A DNA stretch of 64,000 nt. Origin: Paraescarpia echinospica. Lineage: Eukaryota; Annelida; Polychaeta; Sabellida; Siboglinidae. The stretch spans positions 18,961,746 to 19,025,745 of the forward strand of contig CM034534.1 of assembly GCA_020002185.1 (NCBI GenBank). The letters run 5' to 3'. Position numbers and translations under genes: made by a program. Position 1 is the first letter of the stretch; each line of letters opens with the position of its first letter. The notes below the pieces were generated by a model that was given only the letters and a program-made list of their open reading frames with translations, ran no database searches and was not told the origin of the DNA. Positions 12,416 to 23,394 of this stretch are shown piece by piece.

Positions 12416-14135
12416 GCAGTAACATTTCGCGTACTGATTGAAGACGCAAGGTCCAGATGCCTGACCGTTCAGTTTACAAAAATCTTCGGAGGACGTCCAA
12501 CGTGTTCGGATATTTCATTCACATTACTATATATGCTCACCTGTAATTTCTTTGTGTCAATTACTCTACTTTGTATTATCTCAAACACCTCTGCTTCACA
12601 CTTCTTCCTCAGGTAATTCGGCAATCACCCACACCCATACAGTTCTTTGGTTGCTGTTAGGTCAATCGTGACAGTAGTATTCTCTTTGTTTGGTATTAGC
12701 ACACTGTTTGCTTTAAGCACAAAACAAATTAGTTTGAGAACCATGCGTTTTGGAGAACAAACAATTGGCTGAAATCGGATAATTGTAAAATCAATGCTTT
12801 CCAATAGGTACATAAGGTCAGTTCGAATGTGAGGACCGGAGTGATATGGTATTGTCTTGTCTAATTTGACACAAACGTCAGTGTAGAGTAGATGCAGGAT
12901 GGATGATTGAAATCAAGGTCAGTTATTGGGAGGGACGTTACAGAAGCCTGCTATGGGTGTTCGACATTATGCAGCGTCTGTACCTTACCGGACGACGCTG
13001 GTGTAGTGGTGCGAAGAAGTCGGGAGATCTACGTAATAACATGAACTTTAACTAGATCTGCCAATGTCTTGTTGTAGTAGAGCAGGTGTTTAAATATCTT
13101 CTGGCTGATATATATATTAGTTTACGACTAATTAAAGTATTTTCAGTAATCACTTTTTTATACATGTAACGTTTGCGGGTAGACTGTGCAAAATACGGAT
13201 AGCACAGTGTCAGCCACGTAATTAAGACTAACAGCCGATACGTGTACCTGTCGAACGTGTGTACGGTTAGCACATACACAACAATACAATATATGTGGCG
13301 GCGAAAAAGAACGATCGTTACGACGCTACGTGTTTAAAAAAACATTACAAACGTTATTATGCCATTTTGAATCGAGTGTAATTGAAGTTCTGCCACCTAG
13401 CGACCTTGAAAGAACCAAACTGCGGTATTTGTTAAAATGAGGGATTGTAGCGGGGGTTGGACAGTGCAAAATATGTGTAAAATCGTGGCCATCTGCCTAA
13501 TCTGCCACACCCTAAACCCGACCCTGTCTGATAGTAAATAAACGACAACGTATTGGTATTTAGGAGCCATCTTGTAATTATGCAAATGATCTTTATTCCA
13601 ATGGAATATTGTATGATATGGCAAATTCATCTTTGTATCAATAACCTTTTTCTATAATTTGAAATCACCCAAATATATCAACATACAGCAAAGATATTGC
13701 AACATTTTGATTGCTGGTGGCCATATTAGTTTGATGCAAATTAGATAAACTTCCCGTGTAGACCGCGACGTAATAGAGGATCGGAATCTCAATAGAGAGA
13801 ACCCGTGTTCGAATGCTGTGCTGCCGTGTCGAACATTGGGCAAGTTCGTTCACTCTACGTTGCTCCAGTTCACTGTTGTATATGTTGTAATCGTGTATTA
13901 ATTTGACATGCCTTATTTTGCCAATGCTATTTCAGCAATTTCGGGCCAATCCTTAATTTATAGAGGCTGATAGTTGTAGTAGTACTTCCGCTCTAGTAAA
14001 TCATGTGCTTGCCAAAATTGAGAACGTAGTTAAATGTCGTTCTATTGCCAACGGTCAAACTCAGAACACGACATCACGGCGTCTAGTACCTAGACATAAC
14101 GACACAGAATATGTTTGTCACGCACATAAGCTGAA
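12416..14135. other. Unannotated non-coding sequence
   Basis: Mixed-composition DNA with only short frames. A stretch near 13134-13185 (TACATGTAACGTTTGCGGG region) recurs at 20632-20682 in front of the second gypsy copy, so at least the part from 13134 belonged to the same ancestral unit as the gypsy element. Otherwise nothing recognised. A 5' LTR for the gypsy element may lie here but could not be defined. Confidence 0.4.
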
Positions 14136-14945
14136 ATGGAGCACGAAGGTTTGGCACCATTTTCAATTGACCCATTTGACAGTTGTAGCGCTCGCTCGGA
14201 GCGCTGGATTCGCCGTTTTGACAACATGATCGTTACCAAAGACATTAATGTTGATGGGCGAAAGAAAGTTATGATACACTATGCAGCTGATGCCGTCTTT
14301 GAACTAAGTGAATCAGAAGGCGTTCTCCCAAGTGACAATTCACACTAACAAAGGAACAAATTTCCGCATATTGCACGTCAGGGCGGAATGAAGGATACGA
14401 AGTATTTACATTTAGACAAGTGCAACAAAACACTGGGGAAATTCTGGATCAATTCCATGCGAGGCTACGACTGTTAGCGAAAAACTGCAACTTTGAAACA
14501 AGAATCGCGAAATAAAGTCTAAGATAATCCAGAAGTGTCCACTACTAAAGATACGTGATTAAGGGCTGAGTGAAACAGCACTAACCCTGGATCAACTGCT
14601 CACGTATGGGCGTATCGTGGAATCTACAATGCACCAATCGAAGATAATGGGAAACACTGTTTCTGAAACTGATCAACCTGTCCATGCAGTTTTTTGTATC
14701 GCACTTCATGAGGGCGACGAAGCGAAAACAGTTGCCATCATGGTTGCCAGGTGGCGGGTGGTGTATATGATGGGGAAAGACATGCTAACAAGCGCCACCA
14801 GAGTGGGCCACCGTACCAGGCAAATGCAAGATCGGGTCCAGTATGTGGAGGACATCCGCACAATAGGCTTAAGTGTAAAGCCTGGGGCAAGACCTGCCAC
14901 ATGTGTAGCAAGCTAATTCATTTAATAGAGTGTGTAGAGCCATAA
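14136..14945 (+). pseudogene. Gypsy gag remnant with zinc knuckle
   Basis: The 70-residue opening frame (14136-14348) includes RWIRRFDNMIVTKDINVDG, like the Gag start of K02A2.6-type gypsy elements. Further pieces run in other frames (for example FHARLRLL around 14455). A zinc-knuckle-like segment near 14850-14935 reads GKTCHMCSK then an H and a C at suitable spacing. It is frameshifted several times. Confidence 0.75.
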
Positions 14946-15044
14946 GAGTTACGACAGAAGCACATTTCGTGGAAAATGAACCTGTGAATGATTTGTGTGA
15001 GGATGCATACAATATGATTTTATACCACACCTCACGCGCACACT

Positions 15045-16170
15045 CAGTAAACATATATATTTGTACTGTGAGCATGGCAGGCACAGAAGTTACCATGGAA
15101 GTCGATACAGGAGCTTCAATCTCGTTGATTTCGGAGAAAGAGTAGACCAGGATAAAAGAGTCAGCCCCACAACTGACCTTGAATACAAACAATGTACCAC
15201 GTCTGCGTACCTGTGATGGCAACACAATTCATACCTTAGGACAAGTTCGGCTGGAGATAGACCATAACAACCAGCATCACAACTTGCACGCACTTGTTGT
15301 GCCTGGATCTGGACCAAATCTACTAGGACGTGACTGGCTGTCGATACTAAAACTGAACTGGGCCACAGTACACCAGGTGGACAGATATCACTTTCTGAAA
15401 CCGTACCAAACAGAGTTCAGTGAAAGATATGGTACACTCAAAGCAGTCACTGCTAAATTCTGTGTACATGACACAGTGAAACCACGTTACTGCAAACCAC
15501 GACCTGTACCACTTGTTCTGCTGGCAAAATTAGAAGCTTTGTTGGATCGCTTACATGAAGAAGGAGTGATTCATCATTTTGAATATTCGAAATGGGCTGC
15601 ACTTATTGTACCTGTACTCGAATATACAGGAGCTGTCACAGTCTGCGGAGATTACCAGGTTAAAATCAACCAAGCTGGCAAAGTGGACATGTACCTAATC
15701 CCCAACATAAATGATTTGTTCACAAAACTAACGCGTGGTCAACAGTACACAACACTTGACTTAAGCCACGCTTATCAACAAGTTGTACTCGACGAATAGT
15801 CGCGTAAGCTCACCACCATCAATACTTCCAAGGTTTTGTTTGAGTATGTCCATCTGCCATACGGAGTTAGTTCATCTCCAGACATATTCCAGATAGACAG
15901 TAGTCTATCTGGACGACGTCCTGATGACGGGCAGAACTCCAGAAGGGTACGATCAACATCTGCAAATGGTGTTGACTAGACTCCGAAACGCAGGGTTACG
16001 TCTGAAAAAGAAGAAACATACCTTTCGTCAGAAGTCATGTCAGTATCAGGGACATGAAATTTACGTGGAACGCATTCACCCGACAAACGAAAAGGTACTC
16101 GCCATCGAGAATGCACCTGCACCGCAGAATATGCAAGTGTTACGCAGCTACCTGGGACTCATCCACTAAT
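15045..16170 (+). pseudogene. Gypsy protease and reverse transcriptase, broken
   Basis: The protease piece contains MEVDTGASISLIS (D-T-G active site near 15104), then a stop. The 206-residue frame 15179-15799 includes LLGRDWL (protease end), CKPRPVPL and GDYQVKINQAGKVDMYLIPN, LDLSHAYQQV (first RT aspartate). After a deletion and frameshift the catalytic YLDDV is still present at 15905-15919, followed by LRLKKKKHTF and LRSYLGLIH. Stops at 15144, 15797 and 16167 prevent a polyprotein. Confidence 0.9.
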
Positions 16171-16289
16171 ACCACAACTTCCTACGAAACCTGAGCACCA
16201 TTTTGACTACACGCTGTAATTAAAATACGTGTGAAAGACTTATCATATGCCAGGTACACTGCAAACAGCCAACAAGGTCGCCACTGCGT

Positions 16290-17249
16290 CCTTGGGAATG
16301 GCCAACTCACACCTGGAACCGCATTCACATTGACTATGCGGGACCATTTGATGGACGAATGATTCTCATCATAGTAGATGCTCACAGCAGATACATCGAT
16401 GCTCATGTGGTTATGGCAGCAACCACAAGTGCCACGATCAACAAGCTGAGACAGACATTTGCAGTTTTGGGACTACCAAACACCATCCTGTCGGACAATG
16501 GGAGTTTTTTTTACCAGTGATGAATTTGAACAGTTCTGTAGAGCAAACGGCATCAGACACATGAAAGGCTCACCATACCACCAGGCAAATAATCGGTTGG
16601 CAGAGAGAGCAATTCAAACAGTGAAGGCTGGTTTTATGTAAACCCAGGGTAAAATTGAAGATCAATTATACAATTTCTTGGCCAGGTATCGAGTTACACC
16701 GCAAAATACCACTGGTCGGACTCCGGCAGAATTTTTGCTGAAAACACCACCACGTACTCGCTTGGATCTAATACAACCCTCCGCCCAGAACCGAGTTCTT
16801 CGGAAGCAGGCATTATGACAAACAGCGACATGACGCTCATGCGTCTAAACGCATATTCAAGGTACATGCAGTGTGTGGGCCATGAACGTCCAAAGAAAAT
16901 CCAAATGGATTCCAGGAGTCATCGAAAAGCAACTGGGTCCACTGACATTCGAAGCAGTCTGAATGATGGACACATATCAAGCGTCATCAGAATCACCTGA
17001 GAGAGAGAAGACCAGACGAGAACGAAGTGGTTAGAAAGGACCAACCATAGACAACTTCATAGGGCCATGTCTCCAGTGCTACCAGGGAGACCGCACTCGA
17101 CTTCAGACACAGTCACCAAAAGTCCGGTTGAAATGCTAGAGCCAACTCTTGAAGCCGTGCCAAAACGAGTGATTACAGCAAATCTACTAACTGTTGTAGC
17201 AGTTCCTGTGAGAAGGTCCACAAAAGTTGTGAAACCTCCAGACAAGTAA
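16290..17249 (+). pseudogene. Gypsy integrase core and tail, broken
   Basis: The core reads WEWPTHTWNRIHIDYAGPF (first Asp), LSDNGSFF (second Asp), GSPYHQANNRLAERAIQT (Glu), so the D-D-E residues are recognisable. A frame change in the T-run at about 16503-16510 and a TAA after VKAGFM break the frame. The C-terminal region (to 17249) ends in a basic/proline piece (RRSTKVVKPPDK). Confidence 0.88.
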
Positions 17250-17710
17250 TACTTATAAACTAGCACAGTTGTGAATAGGTGTACGCCGTGCGCTGCCTAA
17301 CTGTGTTCTAGTGATGTAGTGACAGTAGTTGCTAGACATATTAATTTGTGTATTATGTTTCTAAGGACATACTTGGACAAGTTCCATGTATCATATGTGA
17401 AGAACATTACTGGTGATTTGAACATTGACGTTACATTCTCTATGAGATAATAAAAATGAGAACACGAACTCCTTGAGAGTATTTGTTATTAACAATGTAC
17501 CTTTAATGTCGTCAGTGCAGAGCGTCAAATGACTAATAAACTTAAGGGAGAGGAATGTTGTATTATCTTTACATTTTCCCAGCAGGGATATCTTAGGAGT
17601 ACACACACACACTCGTGCGCGCCAACACACACACGCGCGCCAACACACACACACGCATGCACGCATGCACGCCATATTAAAAAAAAAGTCGTCGTATACC
17701 TTTACGATAA

Positions 17711-17995
17711 TAGCTCCTATGCTTTAACATGGGGAAAATTCCATATCCTTTAACATGGAGAAAATGGCCTATCTTTTGACCCGGGAGTCCCCCTGGTGGA
17801 AATCCCTATCCTTTAACATGGCGAAAAAATGGCCTATCTTTTAACCCGGGAGGCCCCCGGTGGAAATCCCTATCCTTTAACATGGGATTTGCACCGGAGG
17901 AAAAATCCGTTGCTCCGGATCTCGAAAACCATTTTCTGATTTCTGGAGGAAAATCTAAATTTTTCCCTATCCTTTAACATGGGATTTGCACCGAG
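17711..17995. repeat. TATCCTTTAACATGG minisatellite
   Basis: Repeated use of CCTATCCTTTAACATGG with GG-rich spacers (CCCGGGAG, GGTGGAAAT), in units of about 50-70 bp. Block B copy 1 (48582-48710) has lost about 161 bp of it, while the second R copies (28569-28850, 59694-59965) keep it. Confidence 0.85.
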
Positions 17996-18364
17996 AACGG
18001 AATTGCCCGCGCTGGACCACCTATATTACTACTCACACGCATGCACGCCACACGACATGACACATATTCAAATTAGAAATACACCTGAGACGGTAACACC
18101 GTGGAATGATACGATTCAATCATACAAAACACCATGCATTCCAACTTCCGTCACGAGTTCCCAAAATGAGTAATGTTTATTTACTTCATATGTACGTTAC
18201 CAGAAAGAGCAGGCATTAAAATGTAAAAATCGAAAATATAGCTCTTAAAAAACCGTAACAGCAGTTGTTGCATGCAAGTACTGGACAAATGTATTAAAAT
18301 AGCTCAGCTAATCACAAAGTTACGACCGTGAATCTCGTCTGCCATTTAATCAGCGTCGACGACT

Positions 18365-18647
18365 ATGTCATATAACATTGTGCGCTCATTATGTATTTGT
18401 TCCCCAGCTGCGCCCGTTTTCTTGCAGCTAATAGTGTCTAGTTTAATGTTGTCATGGCGCTGTCTCGCATTAACACTGAACAGAAAGTCTGGAGGCCAGG
18501 ACACGCAATTAGAAAAGACGGACGACAACGGAGATAACTCGAATGAGAGAAATGAACGTAGGATTCGCGCCTGGGAGGCGTTTTGTGACACTATCACTTT
18601 CCACGGGCTACGAAACGTCGCGTAATCAAATAACGTTCGGCGCAGGT
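18365..18647 (+). pseudogene. DEG/ENaC N-terminal exon-like fragment, copy 1
   Basis: The frame 18365-18625 ends RAWEAFCDTITFHGLRNVA then TAA. F-x(3)-T-x-x-HG with nearby hydrophobics is the cytosolic pre-M1 gating motif of DEG/ENaC channels; the His-Gly pair (codons at 18602-18607) is its most conserved element. The stretch before it is acidic/polar (DDNGDNSNERNE), as in channel N-termini. If the TAA is ignored the frame continues SNNVRRR to a good splice donor, CGCAG then GTGAGAGG (GT at 18646), so this looks like a first coding exon lost to a nonsense change. The preceding residues from the first Met are hydrophobic and probably not coding. I found no M1 or extracellular exon nearby. Confidence 0.55.
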
Positions 18648-18833
18648 GAGAGGAACACGTATGAGTTAGTGGTCTACTCGTAATGCGTGCGTCAATCATT
18701 GCTCCTTCATTGCCAGATTGCATGTGACCTAGACCAACGTCAGAAGCGTTGCGTCTGATCCGTAAAAAGTGACTGCACCTTACGGCCGATATATAAAGGC
18801 AATACATTAATACATAATACATAACCAACATAG

Positions 18834-20199
18834 CAGGGGCCGGCAACTGTTTTGAATGGATGACGTGAGCTATGCCAGCGGCCACACATTAATTTCTTAA
18901 TATCACTTGTCCAATCTTCGTGGAAACTGGTGTATCGTGTTCCGATGTATATATGTAGTAGGCCCTATAGATCTATGTAGGCATTCTAGCTTATGTGCAC
19001 TGAAACTGAACTTACACATTTTGGTAGCGTGTAAATAAACAGTTGTTATTATTATGAAACATCAGTGGCTAATTTCGAACAATAATTATTAAATACACAT
19101 TATTTAAAGTCCGCTTTGACGTCATGCTACTGACATTTTAACCAAGTGCTCCACGTCCAAGTGAGCATGGCGTGTGTGATAGTTCCGCCGGCAAGTGCGT
19201 TTGGTTGCAAGATATACCTCACTCAGTGTCACTTTGAGTACTCAGAGGCACGTTATATTTTGCTAGTCTTCTTATGCACAGCTTCCGGAGCATCGTCTAC
19301 TATAATTAGCTGTACAACGAGTAAATAGGAGCTCCAAGATCTGTAAAACGTTCTACAAACTCCCGTCTCAGCAGCTCAACAAATGCTTTGAACATGTCCG
19401 ACATTTCTGGTTCGTTTTCAGGAGTGTTGAAAATGCAACTGTTGTGTTTCCCGCAATAGCAACTTGATCTCGAAAGTAGAAACGAACCAGAAGATTTCTT
19501 TGGTTAAATGTTCTCGTCTGTTATGTTGATAATTCAGCAGATTGAGATGCGTCACTACGTCGACAAGAAATGAAAACTCGCAGTTGCACCTAGGATCAAC
19601 GATGTCCGGTAGGCCTTACGTCCGAAAAAGTATGCCTCACGAAGAAGTTACTTCCATGCTTCAGCTCGTGCACGCGACCCTGCATAAATGTTTGCATCTG
19701 TGATCTTTTTCTTTATTTCATGCTGAGCCCCGCAATATTCTGTAAATTATTTAGATACTGCGTCGAAATTTTTCAAACCACACCGCCAAATAAATATATC
19801 CAACTGCAACCTTCCTGTCGTCCGATGCCATTTCTGACGCTAGCAAAATGCTGAGGATCCGTTCCGAAGTCTATGACAAGTTAGCTATTTGAAGGCATGA
19901 GTCGCAATCCAAGTACCACGACCAGAATTTGGGTGCAGCAACAAAAGGTTAGGAATCACTGGGATAGATGACGCAGTGGGCCTGAACAGATTCGAAGTGG
20001 CACCTCCATCGTGTCAAACCGTTTCAATCGGCGAAATAAATCCTCTTGCTCTTCCTCTCACTGAAGGAGCACTATGCAAATATATATGTTGTCATACCGC
20101 GGGCCACATTGTATACAATCTCGCTTTTAGTCTGCGGGCTGCACGGAATAGCTTCGAGGGCCGCATTTGGCCCAAAGAATCGCAGGTTACCGACCACAG
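18834..20199. mobile_element. Non-autonomous hAT transposon, copy 1
   Basis: The left end begins CAGGGGCCGGCAACTG and the right end, read on the other strand, begins CTGTGGTCGGTAACCTG. CAGGGGTCGGCAAC-type termini are classic for hAT elements. About 1.37 kb long, with only a fragment of transposase on the minus strand. The flanking octamers (CAACATAG, CTATGTAG) agree at only five of eight positions, so the 8-bp target duplication is worn or rearranged. Confidence 0.75.
19322..19600 (-). pseudogene. hAT transposase fragment (GTF2IRD2/ZBED-like)
   Basis: Minus-strand frames read FLVDVVTHLNLLN then STFEIKLLLRETQQLHF, and in another frame FVELLRREFVERFTDLGA. These match the helical region of hAT transposases related to GTF2IRD2/FAM200 proteins (FLVDxxxHLNxLN ... 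AFxxKLxLWExQ ... EFxxRFxDF). Frameshifts split the pieces and neither the BED zinc finger nor the dimerisation domain is visible. Confidence 0.65.
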
Positions 20200-20625
20200 C
20201 TATGTAGGTCTATTAAGTAATATATCGGCTACAGCATCTTCCCTACATCAGATACAGTTGGGGACGGTTTACGTAATTTACAAAAAGAGAACTTCGATTG
20301 TATTAATGCCTATGAATGTTTTACTATGATTTGGTAATTTCGAACTGTTGTTCGCGACGTTAGTTCGTTTTGTTTACGATTGTTCCTGTTATAAAATGCG
20401 TAAAGCCGTCGGCTGATCATCTGAGGACAGTTTTATGTATTTGTGTGTGTGTGCGTTTATTTGTTAACGTGTTTGTTTATATTTGTGTGTATGCGTTTGG
20501 TGTGTGCTTGTGTGCGTGTGTTTGTGTTCGCCTACGTATGCGCCTGTGTCGGTGTGTGCGTGCGTGTTACATGTTTATAACTGTCTGATGGGTTGACTGC
20601 GTGTTACATGAACACTTGGTTGCTG

Positions 20626-21735
20626 TAAGTATTTTTATTAATCACTTTTTATACATGTAACATTTGCGGGAAGACACACCTGGAACCGCATTCAAATTGA
20701 CTATGCGGGACCATTTGTTGTTGAATAAACGTTCATTCATTCATTCATTTGATGGACGAATGATTCTCATCATAGTAGATGATCACAGCAGATACTTCGA
20801 TGCTCATGTGGTTATGGCAGCAACCACAAGTGCCACGATCAACAAGCTGAGGCAGACATTTGCAGTTTTGGGACTATCAAACACTATCCTGTCGGACAAT
20901 GGGAGTTTTTTTACCGGTGATGAATTTGAACAGTTCTGTAGAGCCAACGGCATCAGACACATGAAAGGCTCACCATACCATCAGGCAAATAATCGGTTGG
21001 CAGAGAGAGCAATTCAAACAGTGAAGGCTGGTTTTATGTAAACCCAGGGTAAAATTGAAGATCAATTATACAATTTCTTGGCCAGGTATCGAGTTACACC
21101 GCAAAGTACCACTAGTCGGACTCCGGCAGAATTTGTGCTGGAAACACCACCACGTACTCGCTTGGATCTAATACGACCAACCTTCCAGAACCGAGTTCTT
21201 CGGAAGCAGGTAACGCCACTTCAGAGGGCCATGTCTCCAGTGCTACCAGGGAGACCGCACTTGACTTCAGACACAATCACCAACAGTACGGTGGAAATGC
21301 TAGAGCCAACCCTTGAAGCCGTGCCAAAACAACTGACAACAGCAACTCTACTAACTGTTGTAGCAGTTCCTGTGAGCAGGTCCACAAAAGTTGTGAAACC
21401 TCCAGACAAGTAATACTTATAACCTAGCACAGTTGTGAATAGGTGTACGCCGTGCGCTGCCTAACTGTATTGTAGTGAAGTAATGACAGTAGTTGCTAGA
21501 CATATTAATCTGTGTATTATGTTTCTAAGGACATACTTGGACAAGTTCCATGTATCATATGTGAAGAACATTACTGGTGATTTGAACATTGACGTTACAT
21601 TTTCTATGAGAGAATAGAAATAAGAACACGAACTCCTTGAGCGTATTTGTTATTAACAATGTACCTTTTATGTCGTCAGTGCAGAACGTCAAATGACTAT
21701 TAAACTTAAGGGAGAGGAATGTTGTATTATGTTTA
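20626..21735 (+). mobile_element. Second gypsy copy with large internal deletion
   Basis: Begins with about 50 bp matching 13134-13185, jumps at once to the integrase region (matching 16300 onward) and continues to the purine tract and TGTTGTATTAT. It is the same unit with about 3.1 kb of gag-pol removed. The integrase keeps LSDNGSFF and GSPYHQANNRLAERAIQT, has the same stop after VKAGFM, and a 34-bp insertion at 20718-20751. It ends where the foldback element begins. Confidence 0.8.
20718..20751 (+). mobile_element. Tiny LINE/SINE tail insertion with target duplication
   Basis: Within the integrase sequence a 34-bp insert contains GAATAAACG and ATTC repeats and is flanked by CATTTG at 20712-20717 and 20746-20751. 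An AATAAA-containing end with short tandem tail repeats and a target duplication is what an extremely 5'-truncated retroposon leaves. The same insert is in block B (51446-51479). Confidence 0.6.
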
Positions 21736-22325
21736 CGGGTTATCGCGTGAGATTCCACCAATTCGACGGAATTCCACCATAATAGACGGATTATCGCGTG
21801 AGATTCCCTCAAAAAGGGAGCAAAGCAAAGCAAATAGACGGGTTATCGCGTGAGATTCCACCAATTCGACGGAATTCCACCATAATGGACGGGTTACCGC
21901 GTGAGATTCCAACAATTCGACGGAATTCCATCAGAATAGACGGGTTACCGCGTGAGATTCCACAGATTCGACGGAATTCCATCAGAATAGACGGGTTATC
22001 GCGTGAGATTCCACCAATTCGACGGAATTCCACCGTAATAGACGGGTTATCGCGTGAGATTCCCTCAAAAAGGGAGCAAAGCAAAGCAAATAGACGGGTT
22101 ATCGCGTCAAATTCCACCAAAAGGGAGCAAATAGACCGTTTATCGCGTAACATCTCACCTCTTTCAGGCAAGTCGACAGTTTATCGCGTGACATCTCACC
22201 TCTTTCAGGCAATTCGGCAGTTTTTCGCGTGACATCTCACCTCTTTCAGGCAATTCGACAGTTTATCGCGTGACATCTCACCTCTTTCAGACAATTCGGC
22301 AGTTTATCGCGTGACATCTCTACCA
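21736..22325 (+). repeat. Left arm tandem repeats (51 bp then 41 bp units)
   Basis: About seven 51/52-bp units (GGGTTATCGCGTGAGATTCC plus either an ATTCGACGGAATTCCA half or a GGGAGCAAAGCAAAGCAAA half) are followed by about five 41-bp units (TTTATCGCGTGACATCTCAC plus CTCTTTCAGGCAATTCG). All units share a TCGCGT core near the same position. Because 51 is 17 codons, long frames stay open on both strands without evidence of coding. Confidence 0.95.
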
Positions 22326-23148
22326 AACTTAGCACACGAGACTACGGCCGAGACATTGCATGAGACTACGGACGAGACATCGCATGAGACTACATGTTCC
22401 AAGAAACATTCTTTTTCTTTACATTTGAACAATAAACACGTACATGATGAGCTTATGAACTAGTCTACCAGCTACCAGCAAGCCTACATCATCATCATCA
22501 TCATCACGTGCAGCCTTCCATTACCCAGATTACAAGAGACATTTCACACATCGAGACAACTTGAAACGACACAGTATCCTCAGTCGCTGTGCACTGTCGA
22601 CAAACGCTACACTGCTGAAATCACTTGTCCTGACGCTCACTACGACATCTGTGTAACACCAAACATTTATACCAAAGAGTGACAAGAACCAAACTTGTCG
22701 GACAAATGAAACACCAACCATTTAGATCAACGAGCGACAAGAACCAAACATCACATACCTTCATGTCAAGAGACGACCATCTGTTCGGATTCACATCCAA
22801 CGAGACGACCATAGGACTCGTGTGAGGTATCGCATCTTTAAACGGAAAACATATGTACATGAAACAGCCGTCTTTACAACGTAACAATTCTATATTTACA
22901 AATAGTGCGAGCGATCAGACACGATACGACCTTCTCGAGAGTCGAAAAAGGAAAGACCAGAATCGTCGGAAGTATGGTATATACACTAGTTTTCGGCGTC
23001 ATTTCATTTGTATAACCAATCAGACCGAACGTACATCACGTGACTTCCCTTAACACAAAAACTGTGCACGTTCATGAGAGAGGCGACATTCGACGCCACC
23101 AAACGGACACCAATACAATAAGTCAGAGTACTGCCATCTACCAGCCAT

Positions 23149-23295
23149 GATAGATGACAAAGTTGGGGTTAATCTCGCGAAAATTTAAACAACCACCAAG
23201 ATGGTTGTATAAATTTTCAGAAAATGTTATGTTTTTGTCCCAAAGGGACAAAACATGAAATTTTCGCGAGATTTACCCCAACTTTTTTCTCTATC
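23149..23295. mobile_element. Small palindromic MITE-like insert in the foldback spacer
   Basis: Ends GTTGGGGTTAATCTCGCGA and, inverted, GTTGGGGTAAATCTCGCGA, with outer GATAGA on both sides. The interior has a hairpin, TTTTGTCCC-AAA-GGGACAAAA. About 147 bp, no coding capacity. The superfamily is unknown. Confidence 0.55.
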
Positions 23296-23394
23296 TAACC
23301 AAATTATATATTTTTACCCGCTAGATGGCGCCATGATGTGACGTATTTCTCCGATTATCCACTAGGGGGCGCTACGCCATAAGTAACGCCGTAC

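Larger units (their letters stand above)
14136..17570 (+). mobile_element. Decayed Ty3/gypsy retrotransposon, block A copy 1
   Basis: Gag, zinc knuckle, protease, RT and integrase remnants occur in gypsy order (integrase last) on the + strand. It ends at a purine-rich tract, AAGGGAGAGGA (about 17548-17558), followed by TGTTGTATTAT, a plausible 3' LTR start. RNase H and the integrase zinc finger are deleted between about 16200 and 16290. There are many stops and frameshifts. The same wreck is present in block B (45001-48440), so decay came before the duplication. Confidence 0.88.
17711..20625. repeat. Segment R, block A first copy (about 2.9 kb)
   Basis: This segment recurs in direct orientation at 28565-31260, and again twice in block B. 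It starts in the TATCCTTTAACATGG minisatellite (CCTATGCTTTAACATGG) and ends at ACACTTGGTTGCTG. It contains the DEG/ENaC exon-like fragment and a hAT derivative. No TG...CA termini or target duplications are visible, so it behaves as a duplicated segment and not as an LTR. Confidence 0.8.

Noticed and set aside
18346..18885. 179-185-residue minus-strand frame in all four R copies
   Set aside because: It runs antisense through the DEG/ENaC exon-like sequence and into the hAT end; no motif of its own.
17711..20625. R copies as long terminal repeats of a giant retroelement
   Set aside because: No TG...CA ends, primer site, purine tract or target duplication, and R contains a hAT element and an exon-like fragment.
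21736..22325. Regularly spaced repeats resembling a CRISPR array
   Set aside because: Units are adjacent with no unique spacers, sit in an inverted arm, and the DNA is eukaryotic.
22853..23053. 66-residue frame found in both foldback arms as a real gene
   Set aside because: It is the same arm sequence read twice, with no recognised domain and no support beyond the arm identity.
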